A DNA stretch of 64,000 nucleotides from SG8-38 sp041576815 (lineage in GTDB: Bacteria > Myxococcota_A > Polyangia > Polyangiales > Houyiibacteriaceae), in assembly GCA_041576815.1 (NCBI GenBank), contig JBFGKE010000002.1, positions 62,001 through 126,000 of the forward strand, written 5' to 3'. Positions 41,190 to 49,735 of this stretch are shown piece by piece. The translations under genes were made by a program, and so were the position numbers. Every line of letters starts with the position of its first letter. Position 1 is the stretch's first letter. The notes beneath the pieces were generated by a model that ran no database searches, had not been told where the DNA came from, and saw only the letters and a program-made list of their open reading frames with translations.

Positions 41190-42220
41190 TGCACGTGACG
41201 CGGCTGGCGGGCGCTCTGCTGATCGCGCTTCTAAGCAACGGTTGCAGCGCGTCGAAGACGCCGGCCGCATCCGCGCCGACCGCGCCAAGCCCGGGCGCGC
41301 ACGGCCCCGCTGTAGGCGAGCCGGAACCACCTGCGGGGCAGCTCGATTGGGAGCAGCTCGATTCGACCTCGGTCCGGAACCCAAACGACGGCTCGCTCGA
41401 AGGGGGCGTGCCGCTACCCATGACGGCGCCGGGGCTCCGCTTCAACCCCGCACGAGATCCGGCAGGCCGATACGGGACCGTCGAGATGGTGCGCGCCCTG
41501 GTTGCGGCGGCCGAGCGCGTGCATCGAGAGCTCGGCGGCCTGCCTGTGACAATCAACGATCTCAGCCTGGAGCAAGGGGGCCCCATTGCGCATCACCGAT
41601 CGCACCAGAACGGCCGTGACGTGGACCTTCTCTTCTACCAGCTCGGCCCGGACCGGCGCCCGATCGAGCCGGTGGGGGCCTTCTTCGACCCGAGCGGTGC
41701 GGGCGTCGACTTCAAGGAGCTCGCTGACCCCTCGGATGACGTGGCGCTGACGCTCGACGTCCCCAGAACCTGGCTGTTCTTGCAGGGATTGATCGAAAAC
41801 CCCGAAGCACGCCTTCAGCGAATCCTCATCGCCGAACACCTCCGAGCCCTGCTACTCGAGCACGCGCGAGAGCGAGGCGTCGCGCCAACGACGATTCGAC
41901 GATTCCAGGAAATGACCTGCCAGCCGCGCTATCCGCACGACGACCATCTGCACCTCCGCTTCTACTGCGCGCCGGACGACATCCTGAAAGGTTGCCGGGA
42001 TTCCCCGCCGACGTACCCGTGGCGTCTCGAAGAGCTCGCGAAGTTTCGAATTCGCGCCCTGCCGCTTGCCCCGACCCGGGCCCAGGCGAAGTCGACGATC
42101 GTCACACACGAGGAAGCGCGCGAGGCGGCAGGGGCGATGCACGCCGAAGTCGAACGCTGGCTCGACCGGCGCAAGCAGTGGATCGACAAGCCGCACCCAG
42201 GCCGCACATATTGCCCCTAG
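41189..42220 (+). CDS. MepA-type penicillin-insensitive murein endopeptidase
   Basis: A LAS-type (M74) zinc metallopeptidase that cleaves the D-Ala-mDAP cross-bridge in peptidoglycan. The metal residues are in HRSHQNGRDVDLLFY and PHDDHLHLRFYC. A signal (LAGALLIALLSNGC) leads into a Pro/Ala-rich linker. The 343-residue protein has a C-terminal extension (residues 270-343) beyond the peptidase, ending RRKQWIDKPHPGRTYCP. The start ATG overlaps the tetR stop. A paralogue is at 53055. Confidence 0.92.
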   Translation: MHVTRLAGALLIALLSNGCSASKTPAASAPTAPSPGAHGPAVGEPEPPAGQLDWEQLDSTSVRNPNDGSLEGGVPLPMTAPGLRFNPARDPAGRYGTVEMVRALVAAAERVHRELGGLPVTINDLSLEQGGPIAHHRSHQNGRDVDLLFYQLGPDRRPIEPVGAFFDPSGAGVDFKELADPSDDVALTLDVPRTWLFLQGLIENPEARLQRILIAEHLRALLLEHARERGVAPTTIRRFQEMTCQPRYPHDDHLHLRFYCAPDDILKGCRDSPPTYPWRLEELAKFRIRALPLAPTRAQAKSTIVTHEEAREAAGAMHAEVERWLDRRKQWIDKPHPGRTYCP

Positions 42221-42254
42221 CGGCGACGGGCCTGCGATGCGCTAAGGTTACGGG

Positions 42255-43400
42255 GTGAGCGCCTTCGAGTGGATCACGAAACAAGAGGAATTCGATTCAC
42301 TCGTCGAAGATCTCTCCGGGTCCGACGCGTATGCGCTCGACACCGAGTTCCATCGCGAGCGAACGTACCTTCCGAAGCTGGCCTTGGTGCAGCTCGCGAC
42401 CCGCAAGCGGGTTGCGCTGGTCGACGCGCTCGCGGTCGACGTACGCGTGCTCGGCCGGGCATTCGAGGGTGAAGCCGTTTGTGTGGTGCACGCCGGATCG
42501 CAAGACCTCGAGATTTTGGAGCTTGCTACGGGTAAGGTGCCTCGCCGCATCTTCGATACGCAGATCGCCGCGCTCTTCTGCGGCTATCGGACCAGCTCCT
42601 TAGCCAAGCTGGTCGACGGGTTCTTGAGCGTGAGTCTCGACAAGAGCGCGCAGCTGACAGACTGGACGCGACGCCCGCTCCCCGACGCAGACCTACGCTA
42701 CGCCGCCTCGGACGTGGTGCACCTCCTCGCCTTGCGCGACGCGCTTCTGGTCGACCTCGAAAGACGCGGCCGCCTCGCGTGGGCGGAGGAGGAGATGGAA
42801 CGTCTTCGCACTCGGGACCGTTCGTCGCCGGACCCGAGAACTCTTTGGTGGAGGCTACGGGGAAAGAACAAGCTCGGCAGCCGCGCGCGCGGAGTCGCCC
42901 AGGAGCTGACGGCCTGGCGCGAGAGGGTTGCAAGCGCACGGGACAGGCCGCCACGCACGGTGCTTTCCGACATGGCGCTCCTCGCACTCTCGCAGCGGCC
43001 CGCGCGGCGCGCCGATGACCTGCGGGGCATTCGCAACCTGGACCTTCGGCGGTTCAAGCACACCGATGAGCTCCTCGCCGCGATTCGCCGGGGGCTTGCG
43101 CTCGAGAAGAACGACGTGTGCATGCCACCCGCGAAGCCCGAGAACCTGCCAAAAGTCGACGGCGTGATCGCGCTTTGTCTGGCCTGGCTCGTACAGCGCG
43201 CCGCGGAAGAAGATCTGGACCCAAGCGTGCTGGGAACGCGAGACGACGTAACGAGCCTCGCGCTGCGTCAGCCATCGCGGCTCGCGGACGGATGGAGAGA
43301 TTCGCTCGTTGGTCATCAGCTGCGTGCGATCATCGACGGCACCGCTGCGCTTCGCGTGAAGGGCACGACGCTGGAGCTCGTCGATCGCGCCCCCGGTTGA
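42255..43400 (+). CDS. rnd: Ribonuclease D
   Basis: RNase D is a 3'-5' exoribonuclease that trims tRNA precursors. The DEDD-type catalytic set is visible: YALDTEFHRERTY (D, E), VHAGSQDLEIL (D), and PDADLRYAASDVVHLLAL (D and the Y of DEDDy). Two HRDC-like domains follow (RPPRTVLSDMALLALSQ, KPENLPKVDGVIALCLAWL). The 381-residue length is normal. The start codon is GTG. Confidence 0.93.
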   Translation: MSAFEWITKQEEFDSLVEDLSGSDAYALDTEFHRERTYLPKLALVQLATRKRVALVDALAVDVRVLGRAFEGEAVCVVHAGSQDLEILELATGKVPRRIFDTQIAALFCGYRTSSLAKLVDGFLSVSLDKSAQLTDWTRRPLPDADLRYAASDVVHLLALRDALLVDLERRGRLAWAEEEMERLRTRDRSSPDPRTLWWRLRGKNKLGSRARGVAQELTAWRERVASARDRPPRTVLSDMALLALSQRPARRADDLRGIRNLDLRRFKHTDELLAAIRRGLALEKNDVCMPPAKPENLPKVDGVIALCLAWLVQRAAEEDLDPSVLGTRDDVTSLALRQPSRLADGWRDSLVGHQLRAIIDGTAALRVKGTTLELVDRAPG

Positions 43401-43419
43401 TTCGCGCTACATTGATCAC

Positions 43420-44481
43420 ATGGCGGCGGGCAAAGGCGGACGGATAGTCCTGATCCTCGCGGCGATCATCGTGATTGGCGCCGGCATCAAATTCGCCGCG
43501 CCGCTGCTCGTGCCCGTGCTCGTCGCGAGCTTCATCGCGATCGTGACGGCGCCACTGGTGATGTGGCTCTGCGACAAGGGAGTGCCGCGCTTTTTCTCCG
43601 TGCTGTCAGGCCTTCTGCTCGACGTCGCTGCGGGGGCTGCCCTCGGCTTTCCTTTTGCGGCAGCAGTCGCGACGTTTAGTGAGCGCATTCCGAAGTATGC
43701 GTCCATGCTTTCGGGTCAACTGCAGCACCTCGAAGTCTGGCTGACGAGCCGAGGCATTCACTTCGAGTCGGTCTACGACTTTTCCGACTCCACCCGCATG
43801 CTGGATCTCGCAACCACCACCGCTCAGTACGCTGCCTCCCTCCTGTCTCAGATGGTGCTCGTGCTGCTGATCGTCGCCTTCATGCTCTTCGAGTCGGCCG
43901 GCCTGCGCGAGAAGCTCGCGCGAATCGCCACGCCGAGCCAAATCCGCGACCTTTCATCGGCAGCGCGCGAGGTCAACACGTACCTCGTCGCCAAAACGGT
44001 CCTCAGCTTGGTCACCGGCCTGCTCGTGTTCGCATGGTGCTGGTGGCGGGGGGTCGATGTCCCGGTCCTGTGGGGGCTTCTGGCGTACTTCCTCAACTAC
44101 ATCCCCACGGTCGGCCAGATCATCGCGGCGATCCCGGCGATTACCCTCGCGTTGATTCAGCTCGGTCCCGGCCAGGCGCTGGTCGTTGCGGCAGGATACG
44201 GGGCGATCAATCTCGCGATCGGCGCGATCGAGCCTCGCGTGATGGGGCAGGCACTCGGGCTTTCATCGCTCGTGGTGCTGGTTTCGATGGTGGTTTGGGG
44301 GTGGCTTCTCGGCCCGGTTGGAGCGCTGGTGTCGGCACCCCTCACGATGGTGATCAAGCACGGGCTGTCGCACAATGACGACCTTCGGTGGATGGCGGAG
44401 CTCCTCGGGCCATCACCGAAGCCGACCGGCCGGGCCGGACAGAAAAACCCCGACTCGGCCGATGAGCTCAGCCGCGCGTGA
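43420..44481 (+). CDS. AI-2E family transporter (PerM-type permease)
   Basis: A 353-residue membrane protein with about eight helices in the AI-2E/PerM pattern: the N-terminal LVPVLVASFIAIVTAPLVMW, a long periplasmic loop (residues 80-130), YLVAKTVLSLVTGLL, and the signature NYIPTVGQIIAAIPAITLAL followed by INLAIGAIEPRVMGQALGLS. Family members have been linked to export of small molecules or ion-coupled transport. The last 14 bases overlap the convergent meaB gene. Confidence 0.9.
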   Translation: MAAGKGGRIVLILAAIIVIGAGIKFAAPLLVPVLVASFIAIVTAPLVMWLCDKGVPRFFSVLSGLLLDVAAGAALGFPFAAAVATFSERIPKYASMLSGQLQHLEVWLTSRGIHFESVYDFSDSTRMLDLATTTAQYAASLLSQMVLVLLIVAFMLFESAGLREKLARIATPSQIRDLSSAAREVNTYLVAKTVLSLVTGLLVFAWCWWRGVDVPVLWGLLAYFLNYIPTVGQIIAAIPAITLALIQLGPGQALVVAAGYGAINLAIGAIEPRVMGQALGLSSLVVLVSMVVWGWLLGPVGALVSAPLTMVIKHGLSHNDDLRWMAELLGPSPKPTGRAGQKNPDSADELSRA

Positions 44482-45466
44482 TCGCGTCTTCGGCACGCTC
44501 GGCGAATCGGCGAAGCACTCGAAGCGCGGCCGCGCTCGGCGCGGTGCGCCCGGCTCCGACTGACGCCTCGAGCTCTCGAAGGAGCGCGTCGAGCTCGGGG
44601 TCGCCGTGCAGTGCTCGGCGGAGCCCGTCCTCGACCATGTCCCACATCCACTGAACCTGCTGGGCCTGCCGCCTGCGCTGAAACTCGCCCGAGGCTTCGA
44701 GGGCGCGTCGGTTTTCGACGATGATCGCCCAGAGCTCGTCGAGCCCGGTTTTTTCGAGCGCGCTGCACGCGACGACCGGCGGTGCGGCATCGCCGCGCAT
44801 CAGGCGCAGGGCACTCCGATATGACGCTTGCGCCTGAATCGCGCGCGGACGATTGTCGCCGTCTGCTTTGTTGATCGCAAGCATGTCTGCGACTTCGAGA
44901 ATGCCGCGCTTGATGCCCTGGAGCTCGTCGCCCGCGCCGGCGATCAGCAGCACTAGGAAAAAGTCCACCATGCCTGCTACGAGCGTTTCGGATTGACCCA
45001 CCCCGACGGTCTCGACGAGAACGACGTCGAAGCCCGCAGCCTCACAGAGTAAAATCGTCTCGCGAGTCTTGCGCGTCACGCCGCCAAGTGTTCCGCTGGT
45101 CGGCGACGGCCTGATGAAGGCCTTCGGATCGCTGCTGAGAGCCGACATGCGGGTCTTGTCGCCGAGGATGCTGCCCCCGCTCACGCTGCTGGTCGGGTCG
45201 ACCGCGAGCACCGCGACCTGATGGCTCTCGGACGTGAGCATCGTGCCGAGCGCGTCGATGAAGGTGCTCTTGCCCGCCCCGGGCAAACCGCTGATGCCGA
45301 CCCGATACGCCTCCCCGGTGTGCGGAAGCAGTTCTTCGAGGACCTCTTGGGCTAGCTCGGCGTGGGACGGCTGCTCGCTTTCGATGAGGGTGATCGCTCG
45401 GGCCAAGACAGCGCGATCACCGCAACGCACGCCGTCGACATAGCTTTTCGCGGCGAGCGGCTTCAC
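44468..45466 (-). CDS. meaB: MeaB/ArgK family GTPase, mutase chaperone
   Basis: MeaB is a G3E GTPase that gates cofactor delivery and protects methylmalonyl-CoA mutase. Walker A is GLPGAGKS at residues 60-67, followed by VLAVDPTSSVSGGSILGDK, VETVGVGQSE (switch) and NKADGDNR. The C-terminal dimerisation helices are present. It overlaps the end of mutB by 4 bases (ATGA), the classical mutA-mutB-meaB operon. It converges with the permease gene (14-base overlap). Confidence 0.96.
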   Translation of the reverse strand: MKPLAAKSYVDGVRCGDRAVLARAITLIESEQPSHAELAQEVLEELLPHTGEAYRVGISGLPGAGKSTFIDALGTMLTSESHQVAVLAVDPTSSVSGGSILGDKTRMSALSSDPKAFIRPSPTSGTLGGVTRKTRETILLCEAAGFDVVLVETVGVGQSETLVAGMVDFFLVLLIAGAGDELQGIKRGILEVADMLAINKADGDNRPRAIQAQASYRSALRLMRGDAAPPVVACSALEKTGLDELWAIIVENRRALEASGEFQRRRQAQQVQWMWDMVEDGLRRALHGDPELDALLRELEASVGAGRTAPSAAALRVLRRFAERAEDAITRG

Positions 45467-47640
45467 GACCCCCCGAGCTGTGCATCGAGCCGCTCGAGCA
45501 GCTCGAGCGCAGCATCTGCAATGACGGTGCCTGGCCCGAAGATCGCTGCCGCCCCCGCCTCGGTCAATGCGTCGTAGTCCTCCGGAGGAATCACGCCACC
45601 CACCACGACCAAGATGTCGTCGCGCCCCTGGTCCCGCAGTGCCTTCTTGAGCTGCGGAACGAGCGTCAAATGGCCGGCGGCGAGCGAGCTCGCCCCCACG
45701 ACGTGCACGTCGTTCTCGATCGCCTGCTTCGCGCTCTCTTCGGGAGTCTGAAAGAGCGGCCCGATGTCGACGTCGAAACCGAGATCGGCGAACGCCGTCG
45801 CGATCACCTTCTGGCCGCGGTCGTGGCCGTCTTGGCCCATTTTCGCGACGAGAATGCGCGGCCGGCGCCCGTGGGCCTCGAGGAACTCCTCGCTCCTCGC
45901 ACGCACGCGATCCACAGCTTCCGAACTCTTTCCGACTTCGCTTCGATACACGCCTTCGATACTCCGAATCGTTGCTTGGTAGCGTCCCCAGACGCGCTCC
46001 AGCGCGTCGCTGATCTCTCCCACGGTTGCCCGGTGCCTCGCCGCATCGATCGCGAGCTCGAGCAGGTTGCCTTCACCAGTTTCCGCGCACTTGGTCAAAG
46101 CCTCAAGTTTCGGCCGGAGGGTGCTCTGGTCGCGCTCTGCCCGCAGCTCGTTCAGGCGCGCGATCTGCGCCTCGCGGACTGCCGTATTGTCGACCTTGAG
46201 GACCTCGATCGGGTCCTCTTCGTCGAGCCGATGCCGATTGATGCCGACGATGGTCTGCTGCCCCGAATCGATGCGTGCCTGCGTGCGAGCGGCCGCCTCT
46301 TCGATGCGCAGCTTCGGAAGCCCCGCTTCGATTGCCTTGGTCATGCCACCGAGCTCTTCGACCTCTTTGATGTGCTCCCACGCTCTGCCTGCCAGCTCGT
46401 GGGTGAGCCGTTCGACGTAGTAGCTCCCGCCCCACGGATCGATCACGTCGGTCGTGCCGCTTTCGAGTTGGAGGTAGAGCTGGGTGTTGCGTGCGATGCG
46501 CGCGCTGAAGTCCGTGGGCAGCGCGATCGCCTCATCGAGTGAATTGGTGTGAAGGCTCTGCGTGTGACCTTGCGTTGCCGCCATCGCTTCGATGCAGGTC
46601 CGGATGACGTTGTTGTAGACGTCCTGCGCGGTGAGGCTCCAGCCCGACGTTTGGCTGTGCGTGCGAAGAGCGAGGCTTTTCGGGTTCTTCGGACCGAATG
46701 GCTCGATCAGCTTGGCCCAAAGGAGACGGCCGGCGCGGAGCTTGGCAACCTCCATGAAGAAGTTCGTGCCGATTGCCCAAAAGAAGCTGATGCGTGGGGC
46801 GAACTCGTCGATGCCGAGACCGGCGTCGAGGCCAGTGCGCACGTATTCCAAGCCATCGGCCAGCGTGTACCCGAGCTCGAGGTCCTGCGTCGCGCCGGCC
46901 TCTTGCATGTGGTAGCCGCTGACGCTGATGCTGTTGAAACGAGGCATGTTCGCCGCGGTGTATTTGAAGATGTCGGCAACGATCCGCATCGATGGTGAAG
47001 GCGGATAGATGTACGTATTGCGAACCATGAACTCCTTCAGAATGTCGTTCTGGATCGTCCCCGTGAGCTGTTTTGGCTCGACGCCCTGCTCTTCCGCGGC
47101 AACGACGTAAAGCGCGAGCACCGGAAGCACGGCGCCGTTCATCGTCATCGAGACGCTCATTTGGTCGAGCGGGATGCCGTCGAACAGGATGCGCATGTCC
47201 TTGATGGAGTCGATCGCCACGCCGGCCATGCCGACGTCGCCGCTCACTCGGGGGTGGTCCGAGTCGTAGCCACGGTGCGTAGCGAGGTCGAACGCGATCG
47301 ACAGGCCTTTTTGGCCCGCAGCGAGGTTTCGGCGATAAAAGGCGTTGCTCTGCTCGGCGGTCGAAAAGCCGGAGTACTGGCGGATGGTCCAGGGCCGACG
47401 CACGTACATGGTCGAGTAGGGACCGCGGAGAAACGGCGGCAGACCCGGCATCGTGTGCAAATCGGAAACCGGTGCGAGGTCATCGGCTCCGTACACGGGC
47501 TTGACGTCGATCCCTTCAGGCGTCCTCCAACGTCGATCGGCCTGCTCGCCGGCGGCTGCCCGCCAATCGTCGATGGTCGGGTCTTTGGAGAAGACCACAT
47601 CGTCGAAGTCGATCGTGCTGAAATCCGGAAGCCCGCTCAT
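45463..47640 (-). CDS. mutB: Methylmalonyl-CoA mutase large (B12-binding) subunit
   Basis: Interconverts methylmalonyl-CoA and succinyl-CoA with adenosylcobalamin. The 725-residue protein has the N-terminal substrate TIM barrel (MYVRRPWTIRQYSGFSTAEQ, NVIRTCIEAMAATQGHTQSL) and a C-terminal cobalamin domain with DGHDRG at 604-609, where His606 is the lower cobalt ligand. It is between mutA and meaB with 4-base overlaps at both ends. This subunit is the catalytic one. Confidence 0.98.
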   Translation of the reverse strand: MSGLPDFSTIDFDDVVFSKDPTIDDWRAAAGEQADRRWRTPEGIDVKPVYGADDLAPVSDLHTMPGLPPFLRGPYSTMYVRRPWTIRQYSGFSTAEQSNAFYRRNLAAGQKGLSIAFDLATHRGYDSDHPRVSGDVGMAGVAIDSIKDMRILFDGIPLDQMSVSMTMNGAVLPVLALYVVAAEEQGVEPKQLTGTIQNDILKEFMVRNTYIYPPSPSMRIVADIFKYTAANMPRFNSISVSGYHMQEAGATQDLELGYTLADGLEYVRTGLDAGLGIDEFAPRISFFWAIGTNFFMEVAKLRAGRLLWAKLIEPFGPKNPKSLALRTHSQTSGWSLTAQDVYNNVIRTCIEAMAATQGHTQSLHTNSLDEAIALPTDFSARIARNTQLYLQLESGTTDVIDPWGGSYYVERLTHELAGRAWEHIKEVEELGGMTKAIEAGLPKLRIEEAAARTQARIDSGQQTIVGINRHRLDEEDPIEVLKVDNTAVREAQIARLNELRAERDQSTLRPKLEALTKCAETGEGNLLELAIDAARHRATVGEISDALERVWGRYQATIRSIEGVYRSEVGKSSEAVDRVRARSEEFLEAHGRRPRILVAKMGQDGHDRGQKVIATAFADLGFDVDIGPLFQTPEESAKQAIENDVHVVGASSLAAGHLTLVPQLKKALRDQGRDDILVVVGGVIPPEDYDALTEAGAAAIFGPGTVIADAALELLERLDAQLGGS

Positions 47641-49685
47641 CGCTCCACTCCGATGCTATCGAGCAGCCGGCTCATCACATCGTGCACGTCGGCGCCGGCG
47701 AACACGAAATCGCTCACACCTGCCTCGCGGAGCGCGGCCTCACGGTCGCGGGGACGGCCGGCGACGAGAATGACTGGGCATCCGGCAGCTTTGAGCGCGC
47801 TCACGGTCGGCCCGAGCAGCCCGTCGTACTGGTCGTCGCTCCCGCAAATCACGGCGACCGACGCGGAGGAGGCTTCCCAGCCCGCAGCGACCTCGTCCGC
47901 ACTAGCGAAACCATCGTTTTCCGGCGCCGCAACCCCGGCGGCCGCAAGCAGGTTCTGCACCCAGGTGGCGCGTGCTTTGTGTGCGGGGATCGGCCCGAGG
48001 TTCGCGAGAAATGCGAGTGGCCGCGTCGCATGACGCTCGCTGCGGCCCCGCAGGCGCTCCCAGGCCTCCGACTGCCGCCACTGCCGAATCGGCTCGACGT
48101 GAAAATCGGGTTGTCCGTGCTGCAGGACCGTGGCGACGCTGTACATGTCCGCGCCACCTGCCATCGCCTCGAGGCAGGCTTCCGTGAGCGCGGCCGGCTC
48201 ACGCTTCGTGTCGTTTACCTTGCGGGCGAGCGCCAGAAGCTGATCGCGATGGGTTTCGAGGTCGAGTGAGCGGAGCGACCGTTCCAGCACGCCGTGGATT
48301 TCCTCTGCGGAGACGGACTCGCGCTGCACGGGCTCTTCGTCCAGATGCGGAAATTCGCTGACGCCGACGATCGCGCTCTTGCGCGTGGCGATGTGCGCCT
48401 GCCGTTCCGCCGCAACGCGTTGAACCCGATCGACCAGGGTGCCGGACCCGAGCGCTCCGACGATACCGCCCTCTCTCTCGATTTCACGAAGCTCTTCCCA
48501 CGCCGCGCGGGCGATTTCGTTCGTCAGCCGCTCGACGTACCAGCTCCCACCGGCGGGGTCGGCGACCTCCTCGAGGTATGATTCCTCCCGGAGCACGATC
48601 TGCGTGTTGCGCGCGACCCGCCGCGCAAGCTCATCCGCAGGCCCGATCGCGTAGTCGAAGGGCAACGTGGCGATGCTTTGCGCCCCGCCGAAGATGGCCG
48701 CGGTGCATTCGGCCGTCACCCGCAGCATGTTCACCCAAGGGTCCCGTTCGCTCATGGTGAACGGGGAGGTCTTGCAGTGGATCTGCATGGCCGCTTGCGA
48801 GGGGTTGCCACCCGCGGCGGTCACGACTTTCGCCCAAAGCAATCGGGCCGCACGGAGCTTGGCTATCTGGGTGAAGAAGTCGCTCGAAACCCCGTAGCTG
48901 AACCCGATTTGCCCGGCCGCCGCATCGACGCTCAGGCCGGCATCGGAGAGCTGACGAAGATACTCGAGACCGGTCGCGACCGTGTATGCGAGCTCCTGCG
49001 TCTCGCTCGCGCCGCCGCCGTCGTACGGCTCGCCGGACACGTGGACGGCACGGAGGCTCGGCGCATTCGCGGCGCACCACGTTCCGAGATCGCGAAGCTC
49101 GGCCAAGCGCGCGCGCAGCCCGCCCTGAATCCCACCTTCGCCGGCAAGCATGCCGATTGGATCGAAGCCGAGACCCCCGCAAAGCGCTGCATGAGCAACG
49201 CCGCGACGGCGCGCGACCGAGAGAAAGCCCGACGCGACCGACAATGCATCCGAGCCCCCGTCGACCCAGACCGACGTGCGCTCGAGGTCCACCGGACCGA
49301 GCAGGTCGTCGAGCTCGTCGACGGTGAGCACGCGGCAGCCGCGGCGCGGGCCAAGCCGCAGCCAGAGCGCCTCGACACCCCGCTCGAGATCCGCGCGAAT
49401 CATGGCCTGGCACACAGCGGGGCGCGGGTCGTCATACTCCTGGCGGATCGTCCAGCCGCCTGCTGGCGACGAGCCCCGTACGAAGGGCGCAAACCCGGGC
49501 CACCCGGATGACGGCAGCCCATCGACATCCTCCGCCGAGTAGAGCGGCTCCACCGTGAGGCCGCCAGCGGTCCTCGAACGAAGCGTGGCGAAGTCGGCGC
49601 CCTTGAGGTCGGCTTCGACCTTGGCGACCCAATCGGAGCGGGTCACCGGCGGAAACGGATCGATTCGCTCGTTGGTGTCGGCCAC
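47637..49685 (-). CDS. mutA: Methylmalonyl-CoA mutase small subunit
   Basis: The non-catalytic partner of mutB. The 682-residue protein has a mutase barrel (GGWTIRQEYDDPRPAVCQ and FDYAIGPADELARRVARNTQ) and a degraded cobalamin domain lacking the DxHxxG motif (the C-terminus reads VFAGADVHDVM). This is normal for the small subunit. It is the first gene of the operon with mutB and meaB. Confidence 0.95.
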   Translation of the reverse strand: MADTNERIDPFPPVTRSDWVAKVEADLKGADFATLRSRTAGGLTVEPLYSAEDVDGLPSSGWPGFAPFVRGSSPAGGWTIRQEYDDPRPAVCQAMIRADLERGVEALWLRLGPRRGCRVLTVDELDDLLGPVDLERTSVWVDGGSDALSVASGFLSVARRRGVAHAALCGGLGFDPIGMLAGEGGIQGGLRARLAELRDLGTWCAANAPSLRAVHVSGEPYDGGGASETQELAYTVATGLEYLRQLSDAGLSVDAAAGQIGFSYGVSSDFFTQIAKLRAARLLWAKVVTAAGGNPSQAAMQIHCKTSPFTMSERDPWVNMLRVTAECTAAIFGGAQSIATLPFDYAIGPADELARRVARNTQIVLREESYLEEVADPAGGSWYVERLTNEIARAAWEELREIEREGGIVGALGSGTLVDRVQRVAAERQAHIATRKSAIVGVSEFPHLDEEPVQRESVSAEEIHGVLERSLRSLDLETHRDQLLALARKVNDTKREPAALTEACLEAMAGGADMYSVATVLQHGQPDFHVEPIRQWRQSEAWERLRGRSERHATRPLAFLANLGPIPAHKARATWVQNLLAAAGVAAPENDGFASADEVAAGWEASSASVAVICGSDDQYDGLLGPTVSALKAAGCPVILVAGRPRDREAALREAGVSDFVFAGADVHDVMSRLLDSIGVER

Positions 49686-49735
49686 GGCGAAAAGGTAAAT
49701 AGACTAGTGCGCTTGCGGCCGCAACGCGCCCCGGG